This document shows, one piece after another, positions 1 through 10,267 of a DNA stretch of 64,000 nucleotides. A program made the position numbers and the translations under genes. The notes beneath the pieces were generated by a model. It was not told where the DNA came from and searched no databases. It saw nothing but the letters and a program-made list of their open reading frames with translations. This DNA comes from SAR116 cluster bacterium AG-335-B03 (GTDB taxonomy: Bacteria > Pseudomonadota > Alphaproteobacteria > Puniceispirillales > Marisalimonadaceae), in assembly GCA_003282435.1 (NCBI GenBank), contig QBZG01000004.1:18357-82356 (forward strand), given 5' to 3'. Every line of letters starts with the position of its first letter. The first letter of the stretch is position 1.

Positions 1-369
1 ACTGCTGCGTTTATTGCAGAAATAGTAAGAGCAGGTATATTGGCTGTAGATAAGGGGCAAAGAGAAGCGGCAGAGTCAATTGGCCTAAAGCCATCTAAGG
101 TAATGAACTTAGTAATTCTACCTCAAGCACGTAGAGTAATAATTCCGCCTTTAACAAGTCAGTATCTAAATTTAACTAAAAATTCATCATTAGCTATTGC
201 TATAGGATATATGGATCTTGTTGCGACCCTTGGTGGAATTTCTCTTAATCAAACAGGAAGAGAAATGGAGACAATGGTAATAGTAATGTTAATATATCTC
301 TCTGTTTCTTTGAGTATATCAGCTCTAATGAATTGGTATAATAATAAAGCTAAATTAGTAGGAAGATAA
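1..369 (+). CDS. aapQ: Amino-acid ABC transporter permease (AapQ-like), C-terminal part, truncated by window start
   Basis: The frame is open from base 1 (TAAFIAEIVRAGILAVDKGQREAAESIG), the permease EAA motif; it is followed directly by AapM/AapP-like genes. Confidence 0.85.
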   Translation, partial: TAAFIAEIVRAGILAVDKGQREAAESIGLKPSKVMNLVILPQARRVIIPPLTSQYLNLTKNSSLAIAIGYMDLVATLGGISLNQTGREMETMVIVMLIYLSVSLSISALMNWYNNKAKLVGR

Positions 370-370
370 T

Positions 371-1480
371 ATGAGCCTAGAAACATACAAACCAGGTTCA
401 TATCCAAATCTTCCACCTCCAGCAGGTACTGTCGGGGTTTATGGATGGTTGAAAAACAATTTGTTTTCCTCTGTTTCTAATTCTTTACTCACAATTTTAT
501 CAGTTATTTTACTATATTACTTAATTGATAGTATTATAGGCTGGTTCTTTTTTGATGCTGTTTTTGATGCAGATTCAAAAATAGAATGTAGAAAAATTAA
601 CGATGGAGCCTGTTGGGCTGTAATTACTAGAAGAGTAGGTCAATTTGTCTATGGTTTTTATCCCGAAGCTGAAAGGTGGAGAATTGATTTAACATTCTAT
701 ACAATGTTTTTTGCTTTTGCTCCTCTGTTATATCCAGACTTACCCAAGAGAAAATGGCTATTGTGGTTTAGTGGTATCTATCCGATTTTTGCATTTATTC
801 TTATTAATGGTGGTTTTTTTGGTTTACCAAAGATTGAGTATAGTTTGTTTGGTGGATTTATGCTTACTGTAATATTAGGAGTTTCAGGTATTGTGTGTTC
901 TCTTCCTATAGGTATTCTATTAGCATTGGGTAGACAATCTAAACTTACAGTAGTAAGAACTTTAAGTGTATGTTTTATAGAGTTTATGAGAGGGGTACCT
1001 CTAATAACACTTCTTTTTGTTGCATCTTCAATGCTTAATTACTTCATGCCACCAGGAACCAACTTTAGCATACTTGTAAGAGTTATAATAATGTTTACCT
1101 TCTTTTCTGCTGCGTATATAGCTGAAGTTATAAGAGGTGGTATACAGGCAATCCCAAAAGGACAATATGAAGCTGCTGACGCATTAGGACTTAATTATTG
1201 GCAAACAACTAGATTTATTACACTTCCACAGGCTTTGAAAATATCAATACCTGGTATAGTTAATACTTTCATAGGTCTATACAAAGACACAACTCTTGTT
1301 GTTGTTATTGGTTTATTAGATCCTCTTGGAATTGGAAGAGCAGCTTTAGCAGATACAAAATGGAATGGTTTATCAACAGAAACATATTTATTTGTGGCAT
1401 TATTCTTCTTTGTAAGTTGCTTTGCTATGTCTAGATATTCGTTGTGGCTTGAGAATAAATTAAACACTGAAAATAAGTGA
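371..1480 (+). CDS. aapM: Amino-acid ABC transporter permease (AapM-like)
   Basis: Multi-TM protein with the EAA motif [29 protein letters not shown]; sits between aapQ and aapP. Confidence 0.85.
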   Translation: MSLETYKPGSYPNLPPPAGTVGVYGWLKNNLFSSVSNSLLTILSVILLYYLIDSIIGWFFFDAVFDADSKIECRKINDGACWAVITRRVGQFVYGFYPEAERWRIDLTFYTMFFAFAPLLYPDLPKRKWLLWFSGIYPIFAFILINGGFFGLPKIEYSLFGGFMLTVILGVSGIVCSLPIGILLALGRQSKLTVVRTLSVCFIEFMRGVPLITLLFVASSMLNYFMPPGTNFSILVRVIIMFTFFSAAYIAEVIRGGIQAIPKGQYEAADALGLNYWQTTRFITLPQALKISIPGIVNTFIGLYKDTTLVVVIGLLDPLGIGRAALADTKWNGLSTETYLFVALFFFVSCFAMSRYSLWLENKLNTENK

Positions 1481-1487
1481 GAATAAA

Positions 1488-2249
1488 ATGGTAATCAAGA
1501 AAAACACGTCTTCAAAGCCAGTTATTGAAATAAAAGAAATGCATAAATGGTTTGGAACTTTTCATGTTCTAAAAAACATATCTCTAGGTGTCAATCAGGG
1601 TGAACGTATTGTTATATGTGGTCCATCAGGATCGGGTAAATCTACACTTATAAGATGCATTAATCGTTTAGAAGTTCATCAAAGAGGAGATATTATAGTT
1701 AATGACGTTGAACTCACTGGTGATTTAAAAAATCTTGAAGCAATTAGAAGTGACGTTGGAATGGTATTTCAATCATTTAACCTATTCCCTCACTTAACCG
1801 TTCTTGAAAATTGTACTTTAGCACCAATTTGGGTCAAAGGTCTTCCTAAAAAAGATGCAAATGAACTTGCAATGGAATTATTAACACGTGTTAAAATACC
1901 GGAACAAGCTTTGAAATTTCCAGGCCAATTATCTGGTGGACAACAACAGAGAGTTGCCATAGCAAGATCATTATGTATGCAACCTAAAATTATGCTTTTT
2001 GATGAACCAACCTCAGCTTTAGATCCTGAAATGATCAAAGAGGTTTTAGACACTATGATAGAGCTTGCTGAAACGGGTATGACAATGTTAGTTGTAACTC
2101 ATGAAATGGGTTTTGCAAAAAAAGTCGCTGATAGTGTTATTTTTATGGATGAAGGAGAAATAATTGAACAAAATGATCCTAAAAATTTCTTTAATAATCC
2201 TAAAAATGACAGAACAAAGTTATTTTTAAGTCAAATACTTAATCATTAA
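1488..2249 (+). CDS. aapP: Amino-acid ABC transporter ATP-binding protein (AapP/GlnQ-like)
   Basis: Walker [10 protein letters not shown], signature LSGGQQQR, Walker [13 protein letters not shown]. Confidence 0.9.
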   Translation: MVIKKNTSSKPVIEIKEMHKWFGTFHVLKNISLGVNQGERIVICGPSGSGKSTLIRCINRLEVHQRGDIIVNDVELTGDLKNLEAIRSDVGMVFQSFNLFPHLTVLENCTLAPIWVKGLPKKDANELAMELLTRVKIPEQALKFPGQLSGGQQQRVAIARSLCMQPKIMLFDEPTSALDPEMIKEVLDTMIELAETGMTMLVVTHEMGFAKKVADSVIFMDEGEIIEQNDPKNFFNNPKNDRTKLFLSQILNH

Positions 2250-2267
2250 ATTTCGTAGGTGAGGTCA

Positions 2268-3131
2268 TTAAATACTTGTTTTTATTTCTTGTCCGGATGA
2301 GGCCCACTCTGTCCAAGAGCCGTCATAAATAGGGACATCTTCTTTACCTAAACAGTACAAAGCTATTGATATAACGCATGCAGAAACTCCTGATCCACAT
2401 GTAGCTATGATATGATCTTTTTTATTTATATTTTTATCATAAAAATAATCGTTTAATTCTTCTAATGATTTCAAGTAACCATCACTTGAAATTAAATCTG
2501 AGGCTGGAATACTTTGTGAATTGGGAATATGACCTGAAGGTAATCCAGGTCTAGGTTCTTTTGCTTCACCCAAATATCTTTTTTCTGATCTAGCATCTAA
2601 AATTAATTTAGAATTATTTTTTGATTCTGTGATCATTTGATTCAAATTAACTACAAGTTCTTTTCTTTCAATAATGGCTTCAAAATTACCTTTTTTTGGA
2701 TTTGTTTTTTTACTTGATACAGCACCATTACAATTTTTCCAATTCTTAAGTCCACCTTTTAAAATTAAAATATCATTGTGACCAAAGTACCTAAATAAAA
2801 ACCAACCCCGAGAGGATGACAAAAAAGGAGAATTATCATAAAATATTATAACATCATCCTTGTTTACACCTAAATTTTGCATCATTAATGAGAATTCATT
2901 TTTTGAAGGGATCATATGTGGCAAGCTATTATCTGATGCAGCAATTTTATTTATATCAAAAAAAACTGAATTTTTTATGTGTTCACCGTTAAACTCTTGT
3001 TCTGCATCAAGCCCAGAATTAGGTAAATAAAAGGTTGCATCAAGAATTTTATAACGAAAATTTGGATCATCATTTATTTTATTTATTAATTTTTTTGGTT
3101 CTATAAATATATTTGTATTTTTTGGATTCAT
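2268..3131 (-). CDS. sseA: 3-mercaptopyruvate/thiosulfate sulfurtransferase, two rhodanese domains
   Basis: Two rhodanese domains; active loop IIATCGSGVSACV (CGSGV). Confidence 0.88.
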   Translation of the reverse strand: MNPKNTNIFIEPKKLINKINDDPNFRYKILDATFYLPNSGLDAEQEFNGEHIKNSVFFDINKIAASDNSLPHMIPSKNEFSLMMQNLGVNKDDVIIFYDNSPFLSSSRGWFLFRYFGHNDILILKGGLKNWKNCNGAVSSKKTNPKKGNFEAIIERKELVVNLNQMITESKNNSKLILDARSEKRYLGEAKEPRPGLPSGHIPNSQSIPASDLISSDGYLKSLEELNDYFYDKNINKKDHIIATCGSGVSACVISIALYCLGKEDVPIYDGSWTEWASSGQEIKTSI

Positions 3132-3142
3132 TTTTACCTCTT

Positions 3143-4150
3143 TTATTCAAGCCAATGTGGGACCACCAAATCTTTTGATTTAAGAAATTCAGGATTCCAT
3201 ATTTTTGATTGGTACCTTTGACCAGAGTCACATAATATAGTTACTATAGTATTACCAGGTCCAAGCTCTTTAGCTAATTGTATTGCTCCAGCTACGTTGA
3301 TACCACTTGAACCACCAAGAAAAATTCCTTCCTCCTTTAGTAAATCAAAAATAATTGTAAGTGCATCATTATCATTAATTCTAAAAGATAAATCTACAGG
3401 ACAGTTTTCTAAATTTTTTGTGACTCTACCTTGTCCAATTCCCTCAGTTATTGAGTTACCTTCTGCCTTCATTTCACCTTTTTGATAATGATTAAATAGT
3501 CCTGATCCGAATGGATCTGACAAAGCTATTTTAATTTCTCTATTTTTTTCTTTTAAAAATAAACCAGTCCCTGACAAAGTTCCACCTGTTCCAACAGCAC
3601 ATGTGAAACCGTCAATTTTACCATTGGTCTGATCCCATATCTCAGGACCAGTTGAATTATAATGAGATATTTGATTTGCGATATTGTCAAATTGATTTGC
3701 CCACAAAACCCCAGAATCATGTGTTTTTGCAAGATTTTCTGCAATTTGTCGTGATTGTCTTATATAATTTCTAGGGTTTGAATATGGTAATGCAGGAACC
3801 AATTTCAATTCACACCCAATTAATCTCAATGCATCTTTTTTCTCTTGGCTTTGTGTCTCAGGCATAACAATTAACGTCTTGTAACCAAGAGAATTTCCCA
3901 CTAAGCCTAGACCGATTCCAGTATTTCCCGCTGTGCCCTCAACAATTAAACCTCCAGGGTGCAACTGTTTTTTGTTGATAGCGTCTAGTACTATTCCCTT
4001 AGCAGCTCTGTCTTTAATAGAAGAGCCTGGATTAAGAAATTCTGCTTTTCCGTAAATATCACAACCAGTAAGTTCACTTGCTTTATTTAATTTTATAAGT
4101 GGAGTGTTGCCTATAGTATCAATGAAATCTTCTTTAATATCTTTTTTCAT
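3143..4150 (-). CDS. cysK: Cysteine synthase, PLP-dependent (CysK family)
   Basis: IGNTPLIKLN, PGSSIKDRAA (PLP lysine), EGTAGNTGIGL, GTGGTLSGTG. Confidence 0.85.
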   Translation of the reverse strand: MKKDIKEDFIDTIGNTPLIKLNKASELTGCDIYGKAEFLNPGSSIKDRAAKGIVLDAINKKQLHPGGLIVEGTAGNTGIGLGLVGNSLGYKTLIVMPETQSQEKKDALRLIGCELKLVPALPYSNPRNYIRQSRQIAENLAKTHDSGVLWANQFDNIANQISHYNSTGPEIWDQTNGKIDGFTCAVGTGGTLSGTGLFLKEKNREIKIALSDPFGSGLFNHYQKGEMKAEGNSITEGIGQGRVTKNLENCPVDLSFRINDNDALTIIFDLLKEEGIFLGGSSGINVAGAIQLAKELGPGNTIVTILCDSGQRYQSKIWNPEFLKSKDLVVPHWLE

Positions 4151-4265
4151 AAATTTTACTTACTAATTATGTGTTTTTGTATATACAAATTGAATACTGC
4201 TTAAGCATAATATAACAATTGCTTCAAGAAAATAACTTAAATCTTTTAATTTAAGAATATTAATA

Positions 4266-6125
4266 ATGATAAATTTTAAAAATATTTCTTTTTCTATTGG
4301 CGGTGTTTCTCTTTTTGATGACACATCAGCTTTTATTCCCACAGGTCATAAAATAGGTATAGTTGGAAGAAATGGGGCAGGAAAAACAACATTATTTAAA
4401 CTAATTCTTAAGGAAATAACTCTAGATGGAGGAGTTATTGAACTGCCTAGAAACTATACAATTGGAGCAGTTGCTCAAGAAGCACCATCTAATGAAGAAA
4501 AACTTATAGACACAGTATTAGCAGCAGACATTGAAAGGGCAAAACTATTGTCTGCATCAGAAATAGAAACTGATCCAAATAAAATCGCTAATATACATAC
4601 TAGATTAGCTGATATTAATGCTTATTCGGCTGAAGCAAGAGCATCATCAATTTTAAGTGGTTTAGGTTTTAGTCAAACTGATCAGCATAGTCCATGTTCA
4701 AGTTTTTCTGGTGGTTGGCAAATGAGAGTAGCGCTTGCAAGCGTATTATTTTCAAATCCAGATTTGTTATTATTAGATGAACCTACAAATTACTTAGACT
4801 TTGAAGGTACTGCATGGTTAGAAAATTATTTACAAAAATTTAAAAATACAGTTTTAGTTATTTCTCACGATAGAAATTTACTCAACAAATCTGTAAGTGG
4901 AATTTTACATTTATCTAGTAAGAAAATTCAGTTTTATACTGGAAATTATGATACTTTTGATAATGAAAGAAGAAGTCAATTAGAACAAAAAATTTCTCAA
5001 AAAAACAAACAAGACGTTCAAAGAGCTCATATACAAAGCTTTGTTGATCGTTTTAAAGCAAAAGCCTCAAAAGCTAGGCAAGCTCAATCAAGAATTAAAA
5101 TTTTAGAAAAGATGAAACCAGTTGTTATAGAAGAAGATCAAAAAATTCCTAAGTTTAAATTTGAAGATGTTAGTAAGTTTGCTCCACCATTAGTTACTCT
5201 TGATCAGGCATCTGTTGGATACAATCAGGTAGAAGTTTTAAAAAACATTAATATACAAATCAATCCTGATGATCGAATTGGGTTATTAGGGGTAAATGGG
5301 GAGGGAAAATCTACGTTTTCTAAACTTATTGCAAAAAAAATTAATGTAATGAAAGGACATTTACTAATTCCTAAAAAATTAAAGATAGGATATTTTGCTC
5401 AACATCAATTAGATGAGCTAAGACCCAACGAAACACCATTTCAACATTTATTTCTAAAACTAAATAAAGAAATTCCTTCTAAAATTAGAGCAAAGCTTGG
5501 TTCAGCAGGGTTTACTTCTGAAACAATGGATCTTGAAGTCAGAAGGTTATCTGGTGGGCAAAAAGCAAGGTTATTAATGTTACTAGTTGTAATCGAAAAA
5601 CCTGATTTATTAATTTTAGATGAGCCTACTAATCACCTTGATATAGAAAGTAGAGAAGCTCTTATCATGGCATTAAATGATTATAAAGGTTCCTTAATAT
5701 TAGTAAGTCATGATGCATTTTTGGTTGAAAGATTAGTTGATAGACTTTTAATTATTAAAGATGGAAATGTATCTGAGTTCTCTGGTGATATTCATGATTA
5801 TAGAAAATTGATATTAAGTAATAATAGTAAGAAAAAAAAACAAGAAAATATTTTAAAAAGCAAAAATTCAAATGTTTCAATTCCAAACTTCTCTCTTTCA
5901 GATTTAAAAAAGAGCTTAACTTATTCAGAAAAGAAAATACTTGAATTTGAAAAACAAAAAAAGACATTAGAAATTGAAATGTTAAATCAAAATTTTTATT
6001 CATCTAATAATCAAAAACGCGCTCAAGAAGTTAACTTTAACCTCCAAAAAGTGTTAATACAGATAGCTGAAGAAGAAAAAGTTTGGGAAAAAATAGTTGA
6101 GAGTATCGAGTTAATAAGTAAATGA
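4266..6125 (+). CDS. ABC-F family ATPase (Uup/YheS-like), duplicated ATPase domains
   Basis: Two Walker A motifs (GRNGAGKTT, GVNGEGKST), two signatures (FSGGWQMR, LSGGQKAR), an ABC-F linker and a C-terminal coiled coil. Confidence 0.9.
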   Translation: MINFKNISFSIGGVSLFDDTSAFIPTGHKIGIVGRNGAGKTTLFKLILKEITLDGGVIELPRNYTIGAVAQEAPSNEEKLIDTVLAADIERAKLLSASEIETDPNKIANIHTRLADINAYSAEARASSILSGLGFSQTDQHSPCSSFSGGWQMRVALASVLFSNPDLLLLDEPTNYLDFEGTAWLENYLQKFKNTVLVISHDRNLLNKSVSGILHLSSKKIQFYTGNYDTFDNERRSQLEQKISQKNKQDVQRAHIQSFVDRFKAKASKARQAQSRIKILEKMKPVVIEEDQKIPKFKFEDVSKFAPPLVTLDQASVGYNQVEVLKNINIQINPDDRIGLLGVNGEGKSTFSKLIAKKINVMKGHLLIPKKLKIGYFAQHQLDELRPNETPFQHLFLKLNKEIPSKIRAKLGSAGFTSETMDLEVRRLSGGQKARLLMLLVVIEKPDLLILDEPTNHLDIESREALIMALNDYKGSLILVSHDAFLVERLVDRLLIIKDGNVSEFSGDIHDYRKLILSNNSKKKKQENILKSKNSNVSIPNFSLSDLKKSLTYSEKKILEFEKQKKTLEIEMLNQNFYSSNNQKRAQEVNFNLQKVLIQIAEEEKVWEKIVESIELISK

Positions 6126-6559
6126 ACGCTATTTAGGTATATGCTAGTCTTTTTATATCTTCCTTCCTTTCCTTACCATACTTCCGGGTCATTCAGAGAT
6201 AATATTAACAGCATTTATTTTTTTAAAGAAATATCCGATTATAGATCTTATTTTTTTTTGCAAGCATTGGTAATATTTTAGGTTCAATTTTAAATTGGTG
6301 TATAGGATATTTTCTTACAAACCTTAAAGATAGGAAATGGTTTCCTATAAATAAATCACAATTAACTAGAGCATCTTCATGGTTTTTAAAATATGGAAAA
6401 TGGACATTATTTTTAAGTTGGGTTCCTATAATTAGAGATCCACTTACAATAATTGCTGGTATTTTTCGCGTTCCAATTCATACATTTATATTTATAGTTT
6501 CTTTAGCTAAAACAATGAGATACGTGTTTATATCTTTAGTTGTAACAAATGTTTTCTAG
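6122..6559 (+). pseudogene. yqaA: Decayed YqaA/DedA-like (COG1238) membrane protein gene
   Basis: ATG overlaps the ABC-F stop (ATGA). Pieced-together frames read MNAI*VYASLFISSFLS / PGHSEIILTAFIFLKKYPIIDLIFF / ASIGNILGSILNWCIGYF...KYGKWTLFLSWVPIIRDPLTIIAGIFRVPIHTFIFIVSLAKTMRYVFISLVVTNVF*, matching the recalled YqaA pattern (SSFLSATLLPGNSE..., LLSWMPVVGD, GKALRYV). It contains one in-frame TAG and two frameshifts. Confidence 0.82.
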
Positions 6560-6563
6560 AGGA

Positions 6564-6638
6564 TGGCTCCCCGGGACGGATTCGAACCGCCGGCCAGACG
6601 ATTAACAGTCGTCTGCTCTACCGCTGAGCTACCGGGGA
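6564..6638 (-). tRNA. tRNA-Asn (GTT), CCA encoded
   Basis: Reverse complement TCCCCGGTAGCTCAGCGGTAGAGCAGACGACTGTTAATCGTCTGGCCGGCGGTTCGAATCCGTCCCGGGGAGCCA folds as a cloverleaf; anticodon GTT. Confidence 0.96.
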
Positions 6639-6726
6639 ATAATGTTAATAGCCACTTTATTAAATGTTTTTAATGTAAATAATATAAATTGCAACTAATT
6701 AATACTAGTATACAAAGAGTAAAATA

Positions 6727-7773
6727 TTAAATACCTTTGATTATAGAATTTGCAATTTTTGTAATTTCTGAAGAATTAAATGACAATGGTTTTATTTCCT
6801 TTATGACCTTTCTGTCATTTTTAATCGTATTTGAAGAATATGATGGATCGTAGTGATTTTCCAAAAAACTTGTTGTCAATTCTTGCCATTTTTTTTGGTT
6901 TATTAATTCTTTCCAACTATCTACTAATTGTTTACTTAACCTTTTTTTCAAGCCAAATATAATTGGATTTATCAATTCTGGATTTTTGCACATATATTCA
7001 TAATCTTTTACAAGAAAATTAGACCTTAAATGAATATCTGCTTTTATTTCAATTCTTGGAGAAACTATCATTTTAGCCCAAATAGTTTTAGGTATATGAA
7101 TATTTCCTATTTTACTACTCTCGGCCTCTACAAAAATTCGTTTTCTTAGATTTAGTTTTTTCAATTGATAATATAATTTACTTTCAAAAAATTTTTGAGA
7201 AGGTTGATTAAAATTAGGTATTTTTCCTAATAGAGAACCTTTATGATTAGCAAGTCCTTCTAGGTCTAATACCTGGCCACCTTGTTGCGCTATACTGTGT
7301 AAAATTTTTGTTTTAGCCGACCCAGTTTTTCCACTTATTAAAATTATTTTAAGTTTAGAACCTATATTATCCATAAACTCAAGAACATGATTTCTATATT
7401 CTTTATAACCTCCTTCTAATTGTTGAGTTCTCCAGCCAACTTCCGATAAAATAATTGCAAACGCTTTTGATCTTTGCCCACCCCTCCAACAGTAAACAAG
7501 AGGTTGCCAGGAGCCCTTATATTCTGAAAATCTTTCTTCAATATGTTTAGCTATATTTCTTGCAGTTAATGAAGAACCAATTATTTTGGCTTTAAAAGTA
7601 CTCTGTCTTTTGTAAATAGTACCAACTTTCTCTCTTTCTAAGTCGGATAAAACTGGACAGTTTATAGCTCCAACAATATGGTCCTCTTCAAATTCAGAAG
7701 GCGATCTGACGTCAATTATTGTATCAAAATCTTTACATTTCCAATTTTTTTTTATTTTATATTTCTTAAGCAT
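6727..7773 (-). CDS. mnmH: tRNA 2-selenouridine synthase (rhodanese + P-loop domains)
   Basis: N-terminal rhodanese with YCWRGGQRSKAFA, then P-loop ISGKTGSAKT and VLDLEGLANHKGSLLG, characteristic of MnmH/SelU; selD lies adjacent. Confidence 0.92.
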   Translation of the reverse strand: MLKKYKIKKNWKCKDFDTIIDVRSPSEFEEDHIVGAINCPVLSDLEREKVGTIYKRQSTFKAKIIGSSLTARNIAKHIEERFSEYKGSWQPLVYCWRGGQRSKAFAIILSEVGWRTQQLEGGYKEYRNHVLEFMDNIGSKLKIILISGKTGSAKTKILHSIAQQGGQVLDLEGLANHKGSLLGKIPNFNQPSQKFFESKLYYQLKKLNLRKRIFVEAESSKIGNIHIPKTIWAKMIVSPRIEIKADIHLRSNFLVKDYEYMCKNPELINPIIFGLKKRLSKQLVDSWKELINQKKWQELTTSFLENHYDPSYSSNTIKNDRKVIKEIKPLSFNSSEITKIANSIIKGI

Positions 7774-7778
7774 TATCT

Positions 7779-9986
7779 TTATAAAATTTCAATTTTATTT
7801 TCTAAATCATTCACATAACCAATTTCAGTAAAATTGATTTTATATTTCTTTAAGAGTTGAAATTGTTTTTCCTTTTCTTCTTTAGGTATTATAAAAGCCA
7901 GCCCCCCTACGGTTTGAGGATCATATAGTATTTCATCAACACTATCTTCATTTCTACTATAAACAATATTTTCTTTAGCTATGAGATAATTATTATCAAA
8001 TAGTGACGACTTCACTCTTTTTTTTATTGCTTCCTTAACACCTTTAAATATTGGTATCTTTTTAGGAAATATAGTTAATCCAGTTTTGCCATTATCTCTT
8101 TTAATTAAATTTAAAAGATGATTGGCAAGTCCAAAACCTGTTATGTCAGTCATAGATAAAATTTTTAATTTTTCAGTAATATTTCCAAAAGCTATATTAC
8201 CGTCTTCCATTTGCTTAATAACTTCAATTTGAAAATAACTATCAATTAAATCATTATTAATTCCAGCAAAAACAATGCCTGTGCCAATTTTATTAGTTAA
8301 AATTAAAATGTCATTAACTTTTATCTTTCTATTTATTTTTTTAAAATTTAAAGGCTTTTTTTGTTCACCAGTTATTGCAAATCCAATAACTGGATCTTGA
8401 TCTTTTCCAATCATTGTATGTCCGCCATCAATATAACAGTTGTAAGACTCGAAGATTTTATTTGCTCCATATGAAACTTGTTCTAAATCTCTAGAATTGA
8501 TAATAGATTTTGATAGAGGTAATTGTAAAATCATCATAGTAGAAATTATTTTAGAATTTACAGAAATAATATCACTTATTGCATGATTTGCTGCAATTTT
8601 CCCTAAAACATAAGGGTCAGATATAATTGCATTTATCATATCAACACTTTGAAATAAACTCGGATAATTATTAATAGGGGTAGCGTCTTCGGAAGTTGAG
8701 ATTATTTTTTTTGACAAAGAATTTTTTAGAGCATTATATGGAACTTTTGCTGCACAACCTCTACATTGCATTTGTTTAATATCGTAATGTTTATAAACAT
8801 TATTTATGTTAAAAATTTTATAAATATTACTTACAAAAATTCTCTTTATTTTTGAAATTTGGTTATGATTTAGTTCATTAAATTTTTTAATAAATCTATG
8901 ATCAATATATTTTTTTAAGTAAAAGTTCAGTTTTGTAGAATATGAAAAATTATATTTTGTAGCAATTGCTAATCCATTTGAAAGTCCTATCAGAGCAAGA
9001 TAATTTTTATTAAATTTGTATGTAAAATTTTTTTTATTAGAAATATAATTTTTTATACTTTTAGCTAGGGGTTTTCCTGATCTTACAGCGAAGACACCTG
9101 CTTTTTTTAAATTTTCTTTATTAAAATCAACAATGTCACCAGCAGCAAATATAAATTTGTGGTTAGTTTGAAATGCATTATTAACAACTATAAAGCTATC
9201 TTTGTTTAATTTTAAATCTGATTGTTCAATCCATTTAGGAGCCATTGCGTTAGTAGATAAAATAGATTTGTCAATATTTAAGAAAGTTCCATCTGACATT
9301 ATTAACTTATTTGTTTTAACTTGAATGACTTCCTTGTTTTCTACTAGTTTTATACCAACTTCTTTAAGAAAATTTAAAGCAATTTGTTTTGTTTTCTTAG
9401 GAAAAGAGTTTAAAATTCCATTTTTTCCAGTAACGATAGTGATATCTAGATTTTTTTTTGTTTTATTGAAGCGTTTTTTAAGAGCTAAAGCCAACTCTAC
9501 AGAGCCCGCTCCACCACCTATAAAAGCAATAGAATTAAAATTTTTAATTTCTTTTAAAAAATTGTTAGCTAATTTTGAAATAGGTTTAACTGGAACACAA
9601 TTTCTTTGTGCTCCTTTAATTTTCTTATAATTACTTTCTATACCAGAATTAATTGATAAAACATCAAAATTTAATTTTGGTCGTCCTTTTAAATAGACTT
9701 CTTTGTTGATGGCAGAAATTTTAGTTACTTCAGCATGAATAAAACGAATATTTAATTTTATACATAATTTATATAGATCAATGTGACTCTCCCGCCAAGA
9801 ATATATACCTTCTATAAAACCTGGTATCATTCCAGAATAAGGTGTGTCGATTTCGTTGCTTATTAAAGTAATTCTATTACCTTTTAATGGTTTCTTAGAT
9901 AGTTCCATAATTACTGACAAGTGTGAATGACCCCCGCCAATTAATATTAGATCATTTGTAATAGGTGTTTCTTCGTTATTAATCAT
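7779..9986 (-). CDS. selD: Fusion of a pyridine-nucleotide-disulfide oxidoreductase (NDH-2-like) domain with selenophosphate synthetase SelD
   Basis: N-terminus LIGGGHSHLSVI, FAAGDIVDF (FAD/NAD-binding); C-terminus MQCRGCAAKVPYNAL, TSEDATPI, SVDMI, MTDITGFGLANHL (SelD). Confidence 0.92.
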   Translation of the reverse strand: MINNEETPITNDLILIGGGHSHLSVIMELSKKPLKGNRITLISNEIDTPYSGMIPGFIEGIYSWRESHIDLYKLCIKLNIRFIHAEVTKISAINKEVYLKGRPKLNFDVLSINSGIESNYKKIKGAQRNCVPVKPISKLANNFLKEIKNFNSIAFIGGGAGSVELALALKKRFNKTKKNLDITIVTGKNGILNSFPKKTKQIALNFLKEVGIKLVENKEVIQVKTNKLIMSDGTFLNIDKSILSTNAMAPKWIEQSDLKLNKDSFIVVNNAFQTNHKFIFAAGDIVDFNKENLKKAGVFAVRSGKPLAKSIKNYISNKKNFTYKFNKNYLALIGLSNGLAIATKYNFSYSTKLNFYLKKYIDHRFIKKFNELNHNQISKIKRIFVSNIYKIFNINNVYKHYDIKQMQCRGCAAKVPYNALKNSLSKKIISTSEDATPINNYPSLFQSVDMINAIISDPYVLGKIAANHAISDIISVNSKIISTMMILQLPLSKSIINSRDLEQVSYGANKIFESYNCYIDGGHTMIGKDQDPVIGFAITGEQKKPLNFKKINRKIKVNDILILTNKIGTGIVFAGINNDLIDSYFQIEVIKQMEDGNIAFGNITEKLKILSMTDITGFGLANHLLNLIKRDNGKTGLTIFPKKIPIFKGVKEAIKKRVKSSLFDNNYLIAKENIVYSRNEDSVDEILYDPQTVGGLAFIIPKEEKEKQFQLLKKYKINFTEIGYVNDLENKIEIL

Positions 9987-10005
9987 TATGATTTTATCTA
10001 TTAAA

Positions 10006-10079
10006 TGGAGGCCCGAAGCGGAATCGAACCGCTGTTAACGGCTTTGCAGGCCGCTGCATCACCACTCTGCCATCGGGCC
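10006..10079 (-). tRNA. tRNA-Cys (GCA), CCA encoded
   Basis: Reverse complement GGCCCGATGGCAGAGTGGTGATGCAGCGGCCTGCAAAGCCGTTAACAGCGGTTCGATTCCGCTTCGGGCCTCCA; anticodon GCA. Confidence 0.95.
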
Positions 10080-10267
10080 AATAGTTAAGATGATTTCTTT
10101 CTATAACTCTAGAATACCATACAAGCAAATAAAAAAAATGTTATGGATATATATTTTTTAAATACTTAATACATTTAACAATATGTTTTATATCTTGAAT
10201 ACGAATTTACTTTTCAATTATTTATTAAATGTTATTTAATGAATGATGAACTATTTTTGAGGTTTCA

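Noticed and set aside
1195-1467. 90-aa minus-strand ORF inside aapM
   Set aside because: Antisense to a well-supported permease gene; no domain pattern and no independent context.
8700-8790. Possible selenocysteine (UGA) codon in SelD
   Set aside because: The active-site segment QCRGCAAKV is encoded with ordinary Cys codons and the frame is continuous without an internal TGA.
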